Assembly: GCA_051000815.1 (NCBI GenBank)
Contig: JBPCNX010000037.1
Span: 196,406-260,405, forward strand
Reading direction: 5' to 3'
DNA length: 64,000 bases
From: PSRF01 sp051000815
GTDB taxonomy: Bacteria > Acidobacteriota > Blastocatellia > Pyrinomonadales > Pyrinomonadaceae
The position numbers were made by a program, and so were the translations under genes. The notes beneath the pieces are model-generated. The model did no database searches. It saw only the letters and a list, made by a program, of their open reading frames with translations, and was not told the DNA's origin. Within the stretch, counting starts at the first letter, position 1; every line of letters starts with the position of its first letter. Of the stretch, positions 1-9,401 are shown piece by piece.

Positions 1-2063
1 CCTGATGGGGCATAAACTATTTCATTGCTCTTCACCAGGTAGGGAAGCGATGAGTAGTCGCCACTGGCTGGAGTTTTTACCAACGCTTCAAACGGTATGT
101 AGTTGAGTCCGCCGTCGGCGACAATCAATAAGCGTTTGTCTCCGAACACCGGGGCCACCGGTTCGACCGCCGCTTTGTAAAGCACATTCGCAGCCGCGAT
201 AAATCCCGCGGCATCTTCAGAAGCTGAGACGACGCCCAGTCCGCGACCGGGATCCGCGGCAATGTCGATCCCGACGATACGGCGTTGAAGCTTAGCCGGA
301 ATCAACTGCGCCCGAAGATCAGCCGCGAGTTTATCGAGGGTAACGCGTGGCGCGAGCTTGTAGAGCCTCAAGCTCTGCGAATCAGCAGCCCAAAGATAAG
401 AGGCTTCGGAACCCAGGCTGTACTCAAGCAAAACCGTTTGGTCGTCAAGAACCTTTTGCTGAATTTCGGAGAGCGACAAAGGCTGGCCGCCAGTTAAAGC
501 TGCGTAACGCGGACTCGCGGTCCTGATTTGATTCTCGATCTCGTCATATTCAGTTTGCAGCTTGTCTAACTCCGCCTCGAGGTCACCCGCCTTTTTCTTC
601 GGCTCATCGCTGGCGACGGCGATGCCAGTCAAAGTCTCCGCGATCTCCTGCTGTTGCGCGAGATTGTCCTGCTTTCGTTTTACCAGTTCTGCGGGAATGC
701 CGGTGGTGAGACTGGTATCGCTTTCATTCAGCAGGTCGAGAAGAGAACGCGCGCGCGACTGTTCTGTAATTTTGAAGGCTTCAGCGGCGTAATCGAGGGC
801 CTTGCCGGAAAGTGGGGCGTCTCCGGGGGCCGTGAGTAGTGCCATTTCCGCCAGGGAGCTGGCTGCCTCGTCAAAAACGCTTTTCGTGGTAGCCAGAAAT
901 GTGGTGCGGGCCTCGTCGGCGCGCAGACCGCCTTGTCGCAATTTCTCTATGGTCTTGAGTGCGTCACGATAATTGGCGATTGCCGACTCTCGAGCGGCAG
1001 TGGCTTTTTTCGGATCTTTTTCCAGTGCAGCCTGCAGCCAGAAACTCCGTCCAAGTCCCCTTTGCGCCGGCCAAATCAAATCCAGCCGTTTGTCTTCCTG
1101 GGCACCCTTAACCGACTCTGAGTAATACTTGCTCGCGTCTTTGAGTTTGCCCTGACGCAAAGCAACGTCGCCCAGACTGGTGCGGGCGGCAGCGCGGAAA
1201 CGCCGCGTCTGCCCCAGCTTCGCAACTGACGCCAAACTCGCTCCGCTGGCATCGAAGGCGTTCTGAAAATGTTTCTTAGCGCCTTCGAGATCATTGTTGA
1301 AGTAATTGATCCGACCCATCCCTAACTCGTACGTTGAGTAGACAATGGCCGTGCGATAGAGATCCAATTCCTTCTTCGCTTCAAGCAAAGTGATCACGCC
1401 GCTGGTGGGCGCGGCTACATCGACCTTGCCAGTCGAAATACCGCCCAAAATTCCCCCAAGCCCGCCGAAGCGTCTCGTTGACCTTGAGGCGGCGCTCTCT
1501 GGTTTTGTCACCTGCATCCGACTGTAAGCCGCACTGGCTTCTCCCAATCGGCCCAGTCGAAAATTCGTATCACCGATTTTGGCGAGGATTAGATTTGCAT
1601 TAAAACCTGTATCACTGGCACTGGCTGCGGTCTCCGCCGCCACACTCGCTTCGGTACCCACCATGCGCGCTGCACTTCCGGCCGCGGCCCCTGTCTGCTG
1701 TTCCTGGGCGTAGACACCTGAGAGCGCCTGATAAGCTTGTTGATAGTGTTCGAGCGCAACCTTATCCTGTCCCTGCCTCAGGTAAAGATCACCGAGCTCG
1801 TTGTGGACGGCGCCTATGCCGCGATTGTTTTTGGCAGTGGTGTATAAATTCAGCGCCGTCTGCAACTGTACCAAAGCCTGCGCCGTCTGACCTTGTTTCA
1901 GCAGTTTTCGTCCCTGCCGCAAAGCTGACGCGGCTTGATCAGGTTGTGGGTTTTGCGCACTCTCCCTGACTGCTGCAACAGAGACTTCAGAAAACAGAAA
2001 AGTCCCCAAGAGCATGTTCACACCGAGCGCGATCGCGATAAATCTGACAGCCGTCGACTTCAT
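1..2063 (-). CDS. TPR-repeat CHAT-domain protein, C-terminus cut by the window edge
   Basis: The frame opens at 2063 and stays open to base 1, so about 687 residues are present and the C-terminus lies outside the window. The product starts with a signal peptide (MKSTAVRFIAIALGVNML...). Degenerate tetratricopeptide repeats follow: one at about residues 50-100 contains GAVHNELGDLYLRQGQ, and another is near 370 (ARTSLGDVALRQGKLKDA). After a coiled-coil-like stretch comes the start of a CHAT domain (VLLEYSLGSEASYLW, then RLLIVADGGLNYIPFEAL and EIVYAPS). CHAT is a caspase-like peptidase fold; its His/Cys catalytic pair would lie near or beyond the edge, so activity cannot be judged. It is the last visible gene of a same-strand run after the kinase and the DUF4384 protein, suggesting a shared envelope-signalling role. 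Family is well supported, role is inferred. Confidence 0.85.
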   Translation of the reverse strand, partial: MKSTAVRFIAIALGVNMLLGTFLFSEVSVAAVRESAQNPQPDQAASALRQGRKLLKQGQTAQALVQLQTALNLYTTAKNNRGIGAVHNELGDLYLRQGQDKVALEHYQQAYQALSGVYAQEQQTGAAAGSAARMVGTEASVAAETAASASDTGFNANLILAKIGDTNFRLGRLGEASAAYSRMQVTKPESAASRSTRRFGGLGGILGGISTGKVDVAAPTSGVITLLEAKKELDLYRTAIVYSTYELGMGRINYFNNDLEGAKKHFQNAFDASGASLASVAKLGQTRRFRAAARTSLGDVALRQGKLKDASKYYSESVKGAQEDKRLDLIWPAQRGLGRSFWLQAALEKDPKKATAARESAIANYRDALKTIEKLRQGGLRADEARTTFLATTKSVFDEAASSLAEMALLTAPGDAPLSGKALDYAAEAFKITEQSRARSLLDLLNESDTSLTTGIPAELVKRKQDNLAQQQEIAETLTGIAVASDEPKKKAGDLEAELDKLQTEYDEIENQIRTASPRYAALTGGQPLSLSEIQQKVLDDQTVLLEYSLGSEASYLWAADSQSLRLYKLAPRVTLDKLAADLRAQLIPAKLQRRIVGIDIAADPGRGLGVVSASEDAAGFIAAANVLYKAAVEPVAPVFGDKRLLIVADGGLNYIPFEALVKTPASGDYSSLPYLVKSNEIVYAPS

Positions 2064-2143
2064 GAGAATACTCCGCATTATGTAGTACCAGCCTTGAGTT
2101 CGTTACGACGAACTCTCTAATCCAACAATCGTTTGCCTTGTGA

Positions 2144-3031
2144 CTACTTGTGAACAAGATCAAGCACGGTTACCAGCGTTCCGGTGTTCGCCGATGCAGA
2201 CATCAGAATCAACGAAGGTTCCGGCTCTTCCTTGCTGAGACCCAAACCTCGCTCGACTGCTTCCCTTTCGGGTGCCGTCTGCGCTTTGCCATACTTAGCG
2301 GTTGACGCTACCTGTAATGGAGCATCCACTTCTTTTTCAATTTGGGCCCACAAATCTGCGCTTGGCTGAACAGGACAAGTGTTCTTCGCATCACCACAGT
2401 AGGCGACCAGTTCGTCCTCCAGGGGAATGCCTTTCAATGGTTCACGAGTAAACACAAAATAGAGTCGCTCGGTTCCCGCAACCTCGTCGAAAACCAGCCA
2501 ACGCAATCGCTCTTCAGAGGTCGTGCTCGAAGGAATCTCAAAAGGAATATGCGACTGGAGGTAGTTTCCGCCTTCGTCCAGTTCCTTGTTGGGGTAAATC
2601 ATCACCGGCTTGCCGCCGTTGGTGGTGTTAAAGATGTAAAGATAGCCGTCGACATTCGTCTCCAACAGAATTCTTACGCGATCACCCTTGCGAAAAACGC
2701 GAGCCGGATCTGCCCGAATAGCAAGGCCCAGGGAATCACGGCTGAACAGCGTCAGGCCCAGGCCAAGCTTTTGCGCGGTCGCTTTTCCGTCGTTGGTTTG
2801 GGGACCGATGGGAGTTGTCGCGCCACCAGGAGCAGCAGGCTTGGCAGGCACTGTTTTTGGTCGTCGCCGGCTCGCCCTCGGACCCTCATTTCCTTTGGCG
2901 CTCTTCTCGACGGGTTTAGGGCGCGTCGTTAGAAATGCTCCGCGCACGTCCTCCTGCGCCTGGACTGGAATCGTGGGGACACAGCAAAAACTGCTGATTA
3001 CCAATCCGACATACAATGCTCTTAATCTCAT
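2144..3031 (-). CDS. Secreted DUF4384-domain protein
   Basis: A 295-residue protein with an N-terminal signal peptide (MRLRALYVGLVISSF..., cleavage probably after VQA), a Lys/Pro-rich linker and a DUF4384-like beta domain at about 90-215 (RILLETNVDGYLYIFN, then VMIYPNKELDEGGNYL). I start at 3031 because AAGGAGAAGG lies 6 bases upstream; an in-frame start at 3073 would overlap the kinase stop codon. The gene follows the kinase by 38 bases and precedes the TPR-CHAT gene by about 80 bases. The kinase ends in the same kind of domain, so the two could sense related envelope signals or interact. The molecular function of DUF4384 is unknown to me. Confidence 0.85.
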   Translation of the reverse strand: MRLRALYVGLVISSFCCVPTIPVQAQEDVRGAFLTTRPKPVEKSAKGNEGPRASRRRPKTVPAKPAAPGGATTPIGPQTNDGKATAQKLGLGLTLFSRDSLGLAIRADPARVFRKGDRVRILLETNVDGYLYIFNTTNGGKPVMIYPNKELDEGGNYLQSHIPFEIPSSTTSEERLRWLVFDEVAGTERLYFVFTREPLKGIPLEDELVAYCGDAKNTCPVQPSADLWAQIEKEVDAPLQVASTAKYGKAQTAPEREAVERGLGLSKEEPEPSLILMSASANTGTLVTVLDLVHK

Positions 3032-3069
3032 TTTCAACCTTCTCCTTGAAAACACAGTCTCCCGCCGGG

Positions 3070-5085
3070 TCACTTATGTTGAATACGAATCCTGAAAACG
3101 ATTGGATTGCTTGAAGCCTCAGCCCGAGGCGCTTTAACTGCCACGAAAGGCTGCGCGCCATCTTTGTCATTTATCTCGGTTATCGGATCGGCGGTCTTAT
3201 GTTTGGCCAAAAACGTCGTCAGCTCTCCATGTTCTGTTTCAGACAAAGGACGCCCGGTTGCTTCCGCACTCAAAAATGCCGGCTCAGGCAGCGGAGTTGA
3301 CGAAAAGATAATAGTGTAATCTTCGGTCCCCGCCTTCTTATCTAACCGCAACCAATGCTCCAAACCTTCGGGGAAACTGAAGTCGGATCCCCTGGCAACC
3401 TGGTTGGTTTCAAGTCCCGACAAACTCGCCGGTTTTGCCGTCAAGAATGCCGTGGGCTTGTTCAGTTCGCCAGGACCGACGATGTAGAGATAGCCGTCTT
3501 CATTAAAAACAAAATGAAACTTGAACGACTGTTCCGAAGCAAGGGGAATTGCGCCTGCTACTCGAACCGGCTCGCCAAGCAAAGACTCCGGCAGTAGTTC
3601 GAGCCAGTACTGCGCGACCTCTCGTAAAGGTCCCGTCACCGGCTCAACAGCGCCGTTAGTCCCGGTCGACTTCTCGACAACTGCGCCCGTGGCCGTGCTG
3701 CTGCCTGTAAACTTCTTGACTGCAAAGAAACCTCCCACACCCACGATAAGCAGTATCACCAAACCAACTGCAGCCAGCACCAACCAGGGAATTTTTGATT
3801 TTGCGACTTGTGGCTGCTCGTGACCGGGGACATTGGCTTGAATCCTGGGCCGAGGCTGTTGGGGAATGGTGACGAGTGATGGCGCATCTATTCCTGAGTC
3901 CATTAGCCCGGGAGCGACCGGCCGGCCAGCGTTGCCTTGCGGGCGAGTACCGGCTTCTTTAACAGGCGCCGTAACAGGTGAATCCAAAGTGAGGATTGTC
4001 GCGGCATCCACATCAGACTTCGTGTCCGGCGCCGGAGCAATGCCTTCGGTGTGCGCATTAGAATCTTGTATGTGCGGAAGGTCTGGCAACGTCCGATCGA
4101 AACCGATTACCGAGTCGGTCGAATGGACAGCGGCGCTTAAGTTTGCCGCAAAATCGCCGGCCGTCGCGAATCTGTCACCCCGATCCTTGGCCGTGGCGCG
4201 CGTGATTGCCTCACCAAAGGCCCGCGGAACATTTGGAACAACTCCATCAACCGGCGGCACCACAACTGATATATGTTCCCGACGTAACTCATGAAGCGTC
4301 TGTCCCGAGTAGGGGCGCTTACCAACAATCATTTCGTAAACGACAATTCCGAGGCTGTAGATATCTGCCCGGCCGTCAATCTCTGAATCTCCGTCGCGTG
4401 GAAGCTCGCCCCATTGCTCAGGCGACATGTAATGAGGTGTACCGAGCACCTGGCCCGCCATTGTCAACGCGGTGTTGCCGCCACCCTCGCCGCCGGCAAT
4501 TTCGCGCATCTTGGCAATCCCGAGATCCAGGAGCTTGACCGTGCGTTCGCCGGTGCTCGCATTCCCAATCATGATGTTGTCAGGTTTTAGGTCACGGTGA
4601 ACGACGCCCATCGCATGAGCCGTGTGCAACACGCTCATAATAGGCTCCAACACCTCGATCGCTTCCGCTGGTGTGAATCGCCCGCGTCGCTTGATCTCAT
4701 CGCCGAGCGTATGACCCTCGACGTACTCCATGACCATGTAGACCGTTCCGTCGCCGGACGTGCGAAGATCGTAAACAGTTACGGCGTTAGGATGACGAAA
4801 GCGTCGCGCTGCCTGCCCTTCACGCTGGAAACGTCGCAGCCATTCTGCATTAGTTCGCACTTCCGGCGGCAGGATCTTAATTGCCACACGATCCCCAAGC
4901 AGAATATGTCGCGCGCGATAAACCGCACCCATGCCGCCTTTGCCCAGGAGAGACTCGACTTGATACTGGCCGTCAAGGACCGTGTTGACGATTGCTGAAA
5001 GATCGTCTTCCAGCACCTCACCATCGACTGGACAAAAGCCCACAGTGTCTTCGTATTTAGCTTTGCAGGTAACGCAGTATTTCAT
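3070..5085 (-). CDS. Transmembrane Ser/Thr protein kinase with zinc ribbon and external DUF4384-like domain
   Basis: 671 residues from the ATG at 5085; an in-frame start 75 bases upstream adds a Pro/Arg-rich tail without family character. Order: zinc ribbon at 4-18 (CVTC, later FCPVDG), Hanks-type kinase at about 41-300 with glycine loop GKGGMGAVY (48-56), catalytic Lys70, HRDLKPDN at 163-170 and DLG in place of the usual DFG at 187-189, a long Pro-rich linker, one membrane helix at about 433-456, and a DUF4384-like domain outside (FVFNEDGYLYIVGPG near 530). It should phosphorylate Ser/Thr in the cytoplasm in response to an external signal. The downstream DUF4384 and TPR-CHAT genes are likely partners. 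DLG is a conservative change seen in active kinases, so the kinase is probably active. Confidence 0.92.
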   Translation of the reverse strand: MKYCVTCKAKYEDTVGFCPVDGEVLEDDLSAIVNTVLDGQYQVESLLGKGGMGAVYRARHILLGDRVAIKILPPEVRTNAEWLRRFQREGQAARRFRHPNAVTVYDLRTSGDGTVYMVMEYVEGHTLGDEIKRRGRFTPAEAIEVLEPIMSVLHTAHAMGVVHRDLKPDNIMIGNASTGERTVKLLDLGIAKMREIAGGEGGGNTALTMAGQVLGTPHYMSPEQWGELPRDGDSEIDGRADIYSLGIVVYEMIVGKRPYSGQTLHELRREHISVVVPPVDGVVPNVPRAFGEAITRATAKDRGDRFATAGDFAANLSAAVHSTDSVIGFDRTLPDLPHIQDSNAHTEGIAPAPDTKSDVDAATILTLDSPVTAPVKEAGTRPQGNAGRPVAPGLMDSGIDAPSLVTIPQQPRPRIQANVPGHEQPQVAKSKIPWLVLAAVGLVILLIVGVGGFFAVKKFTGSSTATGAVVEKSTGTNGAVEPVTGPLREVAQYWLELLPESLLGEPVRVAGAIPLASEQSFKFHFVFNEDGYLYIVGPGELNKPTAFLTAKPASLSGLETNQVARGSDFSFPEGLEHWLRLDKKAGTEDYTIIFSSTPLPEPAFLSAEATGRPLSETEHGELTTFLAKHKTADPITEINDKDGAQPFVAVKAPRAEASSNPIVFRIRIQHK

Positions 5086-5274
5086 GAAAGGTCTACTCAG
5101 AACGACGGGCGGAGGTTCGCGAATGCCCGGCGCCTGAATCCTGCGAATTCGATTCGGCAAGATTTACCGCATAGTCTAACACATGAAGAAAACCGATTAT
5201 TAAGACACGAGGAGTGGTGCTCGGGCAGTTTGTCGGGCGTACAGGAACCCGCCGTCATTTTTCGCGCTCGGTCC

Positions 5275-5293
5275 CATGAGGTCAGACCTCATG
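5275..5293. promoter_or_regulatory. Perfect 9-1-9 palindrome upstream of the kinase gene
   Basis: CATGAGGTC and its exact complement flank a single central A. It lies between the end of the CPBP protease gene and the start of the kinase gene, about 190 bases upstream of the latter. Such symmetry fits a dimeric repressor site or a short hairpin; no run of T follows on either strand, so a terminator is unlikely. Confidence 0.35.
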
Positions 5294-5306
5294 ACATTGC
5301 GCATGA

Positions 5307-6101
5307 CTATAGGAGCGATGCTCCGATCACATAAATCACAAAGTCCGCCGTAAAGTGGGCAATCATGGCTGACTCCAGTCCATGCCTGCGATAAAGCAGA
5401 CCAAACGCGACAGCAGCGATTCCGTTTAGTAGCAGAGCCGCGGCAACGACCAGAGGAGTGATCGGCATAACGAGTGACGCTGAAGGCAGATGACCCAGTC
5501 CAAAAAGAATCGCAACGACCAGGTTGGCCGTCCAGAACGCAGGTGATGCCAGTTTGCCCGCTCCACTGCGCCAAACCTTACTGGCGATCCAGGCAATGAG
5601 CGTCAGCAAAAACAGTCGTGTTAAGAGTTCCTCATAGATCCCGCCATAGAAGCAGACCAGAATACGTTTCCAGATGCCAACCTTCGCCGCAGAGACGAAG
5701 GGGAGATTAGGGAGCGAGGGAACTAAAGCCAGAACGATCGCCAGCAAGATCGCTCCTACACCGGCTCCCACCAGCAAACCAGCTCTCAGTATTTCCTTCC
5801 AGTTAGTACCAATCGCTTTGTGGTTGAGCCAGGCCTCCAGCAGTGGGGCTCCCAGCCCCAGCCTGCTTCCCAGCTTGAGGCCAACAAAGATCATCGCCGC
5901 AAGAAGGGCAAGATTCTGAACTGCGCCGATCACAACTATGACTGGAAAGGGTAGGGATTGATCCGGCGCGGCGGCGATGGTGGGACCGAACAGGTCGATG
6001 ACAAGAGGAATGGCCGCAAGAGCGCTGAGCACACCGGCGACAAACAACAGCCAGAACAGACGCCAGGGGAATCGCCGATTCTGTTGCAGGGCGTCAGACA
6101 C
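5307..6101 (-). CDS. CPBP-family intramembrane metalloprotease
   Basis: 264 residues with about seven or eight hydrophobic segments. The CPBP (CAAX protease / bacteriocin-processing) motifs are present: EExxxR at residues 157-162 (YEELLTR), FGLGH with His204, and a third motif with His249 (AMIAHFTADF). The family cleaves or processes membrane substrates using Glu/His-bound metal; bacterial members act in bacteriocin self-immunity or in unknown envelope roles. It begins 8 bases after the glucan phosphorylase stop, so the two are probably co-transcribed, although a functional link is not obvious. Confidence 0.88.
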   Translation of the reverse strand: MSDALQQNRRFPWRLFWLLFVAGVLSALAAIPLVIDLFGPTIAAAPDQSLPFPVIVVIGAVQNLALLAAMIFVGLKLGSRLGLGAPLLEAWLNHKAIGTNWKEILRAGLLVGAGVGAILLAIVLALVPSLPNLPFVSAAKVGIWKRILVCFYGGIYEELLTRLFLLTLIAWIASKVWRSGAGKLASPAFWTANLVVAILFGLGHLPSASLVMPITPLVVAAALLLNGIAAVAFGLLYRRHGLESAMIAHFTADFVIYVIGASLL

Positions 6102-6109
6102 AGTTGTCG

Positions 6110-8278
6110 CTATCGATAGATTCGGCGCGCGTATTCTTCAACCATACGGTCGCTGTTGAACTCCGGAATTAAAGTGACGATGGAACGTTTCATCATCGTA
6201 ATCCACTTGCGCGGCAGGTCGTTCTCATCGCGTTCGTAATAACTCGGGACAACTTCCTCTTCCAGAACTCGATAAAGTGAGTCGGCGTCGCTCAAGTCGA
6301 CAAGGTTAGACTCTCCGTCTTCAGTTCCGCCGATAGCAAAACCATTGGTGCCATCGTAACCCTCGAGCCACCAACCGTCGAGCACGGACAGATTAAGGCC
6401 ACCGTTCATCGCGACCTTTTCCCCGCTGGTGCCCGAAGCTTCGAGCGGCCGGCGCGGCACGTTTAGCCAAACATCGACTGATTGAACCAGCTGCCGCGCG
6501 ATTTCCTGATCGTAATCCTGTATGAAGACGGCGCGGTTCTGAATTTTTGGATCATACTTCCAGACGGCAATCTGCTGGAGAATGAGCTTGGCGCCCTGAT
6601 CCTGCGGATGAGCTTTGCCGGCAAATACAAATTGCACCGGGCGATCGGCGTCGCTCATTAGTCGATGGAGACGATCGGGATCAGTCAACAAGAGAGCCCA
6701 GCGCTTATAACCGGCTATGCGCCGCGCAAATCCAATCGTCAGCGCGCGGGGATTGAACATACCGCGAGCAGATTCGGTGTATTCGCTGCTTTCGCCGCGT
6801 TCGAGCCGCGCTTGAAACGAGCGCTCGCGAATGAAAGCAATCAGCCGTTGCTTCAGCAATGAATGAGCGCTCCAAAGTTCCTGATCGGAAAGCCGCGCGA
6901 TAGATTGCTCCCAGCGGTTTCGGTCTCGAGTCAATTCCGACCAGTTTTCTCCGGCGTATTCCTCGTATAATGTGCGAATCAGTGGAGCGACCCACGTCGG
7001 CGCATGCACACCGTTCGTTACGTGCGTGATAGGAATCTCGTTGACTTGCTTTTCCGGCCAAAGCTGCTGCCAGAGCGATCGCGACACTTCTCCGTGTTTA
7101 CGACTAACTCCATTGGTCGAGCGAGACATGCGAATCGCGAGAGGAGTCAAACCGTAATTCTCTTTCGGGCTCAGAGGATCGACCCGACCCAGCGCAAGAA
7201 ACTGTTCGTCAGTCAGTCCCAGCTCCTTTGCATAACCTGGACCGAAGCACTGTTGCACCAATGCCGCTTCGAACTCGTCGTTGCCGGCAGCGACTGGCGT
7301 ATGCGTAGTAAACACGCATTTCTCTCGCACCAGCTTTGCGGCGTCGTTAAATTCCATTTGCTGAGAACAGATGACCTCACGAGCCAACTCGAGAGTGAGA
7401 AAAGCTGAATGGCCTTCGTTTAAATGAAACACGCCCGGCTCCAGCTTGAGACTGCGCAATAAACGAATGCCGCCGATGCCGAGGAGCATCTCCTGTACGA
7501 TTCGGGTTTCGCGATCGCCGCCGTACAGGTGGCCGGTCACCAGACGATCGACTTCGGAATTTTCGGAAATGTTAGTGTCGAGCAAATAGAGCGGCACCTG
7601 TCCCACGTCGGCGCGCCACACCTGGGCTCGAACCGAACGCCCACGGATGGCGACAACAATCTCCAGCGGGGTTCCGTCATTGTTCTTTACCTGCTGCAGT
7701 GGCAACTCCTCTGGGTGAGTATCGCCATAGTGCTCCTCCTGCCAACCATCGCGGCGGAAGCGCTGAGTGAAATATCCATACCGGTACAGCAGGCCCACCG
7801 CAACGAGCGGAATTCCAACATCGCTGGCTGATTTAAGATGATCGCCGGCAAGCATTCCCAACCCACCGGAATAAAGCGGCAGCGAATTGTGCACGCCATA
7901 CTCCGCACAGAAATAAGCCACAGGGTGTTGTGAACTGAAGGTAGTACTCGGGTCATCGCTCCAAACCGCTTGCCTCGCCTGGGCGGCAATTATGTACTGA
8001 TCGAAACGCTCCACGAGTTTGCGTACCCGGAGAATGTAAGTTGGATCGGTCGCCATCTGCGCCAGACGATACTCAGAAGTACGGGCCAGCAACAACCGCG
8101 GATTGTGTTCACACTCCTCCCAAACCTTCGGGTCGAGATCGCGGAACGTAGCGGCTCCGTCCGGGGCCCAACTCCACCAATAGTTCCAGGAAAGCCGGTC
8201 CAAGAGGCGCAATGAGAGCGGAAGCTCCCTGTTTGTGTTCGCAGTTTGCTTCTTGAGGTCGTCGCTGGTTTCGATCAT
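6110..8278 (-). CDS. glgP: Alpha-glucan phosphorylase (GT35, DUF3417 N-terminus)
   Basis: 722 residues, the length of the short bacterial/archaeal alpha-glucan phosphorylases rather than the 800+ residue glycogen phosphorylase. An N-terminal DUF3417 region (LLDRLSWNYWWSWAPD at about 25-40) precedes the GT35 catalytic domain. The PLP-binding segment is visible as SGTSGEKVAMNGGLNLSVLD; the usual Met before the PLP Lys is Glu here. It releases glucose-1-phosphate from glycogen or maltodextrins in the cytoplasm. The start at 8278 fits the family (MIETSDDLKKQ). It leads a two-gene unit with the CPBP protease. Confidence 0.95.
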   Translation of the reverse strand: MIETSDDLKKQTANTNRELPLSLRLLDRLSWNYWWSWAPDGAATFRDLDPKVWEECEHNPRLLLARTSEYRLAQMATDPTYILRVRKLVERFDQYIIAAQARQAVWSDDPSTTFSSQHPVAYFCAEYGVHNSLPLYSGGLGMLAGDHLKSASDVGIPLVAVGLLYRYGYFTQRFRRDGWQEEHYGDTHPEELPLQQVKNNDGTPLEIVVAIRGRSVRAQVWRADVGQVPLYLLDTNISENSEVDRLVTGHLYGGDRETRIVQEMLLGIGGIRLLRSLKLEPGVFHLNEGHSAFLTLELAREVICSQQMEFNDAAKLVREKCVFTTHTPVAAGNDEFEAALVQQCFGPGYAKELGLTDEQFLALGRVDPLSPKENYGLTPLAIRMSRSTNGVSRKHGEVSRSLWQQLWPEKQVNEIPITHVTNGVHAPTWVAPLIRTLYEEYAGENWSELTRDRNRWEQSIARLSDQELWSAHSLLKQRLIAFIRERSFQARLERGESSEYTESARGMFNPRALTIGFARRIAGYKRWALLLTDPDRLHRLMSDADRPVQFVFAGKAHPQDQGAKLILQQIAVWKYDPKIQNRAVFIQDYDQEIARQLVQSVDVWLNVPRRPLEASGTSGEKVAMNGGLNLSVLDGWWLEGYDGTNGFAIGGTEDGESNLVDLSDADSLYRVLEEEVVPSYYERDENDLPRKWITMMKRSIVTLIPEFNSDRMVEEYARRIYR

Positions 8279-8314
8279 TCGTTTTTGTTTTACCTGAGTC
8301 GGGGGTCAGTCAAA

Positions 8315-8875
8315 CTACTTCGATTCAAATTTCTGATTCTTAAGAAATATTTCCTGGTCGCTCTGCTGAAAGAAAACCAGCCGGACCTGTTCCAGCGGTG
8401 TGTCTCGCGTCAAAAAATCACGAATTGCCTCGGAAGCGACCGCCGCCGCCGCCGACTTCGGATATCCGTAGGCTCCCGTAGAAATCGAGGGAAAAGCTAT
8501 TGATGAAAGCGCATGGCTAACAGCAAGCATCAGTGAGTTCTTATAACACGCCGCCAGCAGCTCGGGTTCATTTCCGTGATGTCGTCCATAGATTGGGCCT
8601 ACTGTATGAATGACGTGTTTTGCCGGAAGGTTTCCTGCTGTCGTGATTGCCGCCTCTCCGGTGGGAAGACCATTTAGATATCGCGTGCGACGAAGCTCGC
8701 GACATTCCTCTAAAATTTGCGGTCCACCGGCCCGATGAATCGCACCATCGACACCGCCTCCGCCAAGCAAGCTGGAATTGGCGGCGTTAACGATCGTATC
8801 CACTTTTTGCTGCGTGAGATCTCCGACGACGATGGCGAGGCGCCCGCCAAGAAACTTGTGTGGAATTTCCATCAC
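8315..8875 (-). CDS. Macrodomain protein, probable O-acetyl-ADP-ribose deacetylase (YmdB-like)
   Basis: 186 residues, nearly all one macrodomain. Family motifs are clear: VGDLTQQKVDTIVNAANSSL with the catalytic-type Asn, GGGGVDGAIHRAGG at about 38-51, HTVGPIYG and the ligand loop SISTGAYGYP. Such proteins hydrolyse O-acetyl-ADP-ribose or remove ADP-ribose from proteins. The start could also be the adjacent Met codon. The small gene upstream is unrelated and its connection is unknown. Confidence 0.93.
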   Translation of the reverse strand: MMEIPHKFLGGRLAIVVGDLTQQKVDTIVNAANSSLLGGGGVDGAIHRAGGPQILEECRELRRTRYLNGLPTGEAAITTAGNLPAKHVIHTVGPIYGRHHGNEPELLAACYKNSLMLAVSHALSSIAFPSISTGAYGYPKSAAAAVASEAIRDFLTRDTPLEQVRLVFFQQSDQEIFLKNQKFESK

Positions 8876-8910
8876 CAGGACGGTTCCGTAGTCAGCGACT
8901 GGACGGCATC

Positions 8911-9231
8911 TTACGACTCGCTTCTTGGCTCAACTCTAACCTCTTCAAACATGTCCTGGCGGCGCAGCGCTTCGGCAACTCCTTTTGCCTTGTGCTCTGT
9001 TAGAGGATGTTCGGCATCTGCGCTGGCAATCTCAAACACACGATCGTCGAGCATGACAACACCCAAAGAACCGAGTGTGACGCCCGGCGTGATTTGAATC
9101 TCATCCATATTGTGGATCTTGAAGTGTCCCGTCTGTTCGACCCAGTCCTCGATGAACGGATCTCTCAGGGCATGTTCGGCTTCAGATTCCGATAGGTAGG
9201 CCCCTTCAACAATAAGACAGTATTCGCGCAC
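8911..9231 (-). CDS. Hypothetical small acidic protein
   Basis: 106 residues from a GTG start. It is soluble, acidic and lacks a signal peptide or membrane helix. I recognise no family. The even mix of alternating beta/alpha-like segments (REYCLIVEG, ITPGVTLGSLGVVMLDD, KAKGVAEALRRQ) looks like a folded protein rather than chance. It lies 35 bases before the macrodomain gene on the same strand, so co-transcription is likely. The Shine-Dalgarno match is weak. Confidence 0.55.
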   Translation of the reverse strand: MREYCLIVEGAYLSESEAEHALRDPFIEDWVEQTGHFKIHNMDEIQITPGVTLGSLGVVMLDDRVFEIASADAEHPLTEHKAKGVAEALRRQDMFEEVRVEPRSES

Positions 9232-9401
9232 TTTGCCGTTCTATAAGCGAGGACCACTAGTTGGTCGCAGCTGGACTCAACTTCATGATCTTTCGCTGTG
9301 CGTTTCCTCAATGTCGGACTGCTGCCGCGCACTTTACCATCGGCAATGGCGCAGGCCAAGCTCCTGTCTGTGGAATATTTGTGTCTTCTTGCGTTACCTC
9401 G

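Noticed and set aside
2342..2932. 196-codon plus-strand frame
   Set aside because: Antisense to the DUF4384 gene; Arg-rich product without protein-like features, explained as a shadow of the real frame.
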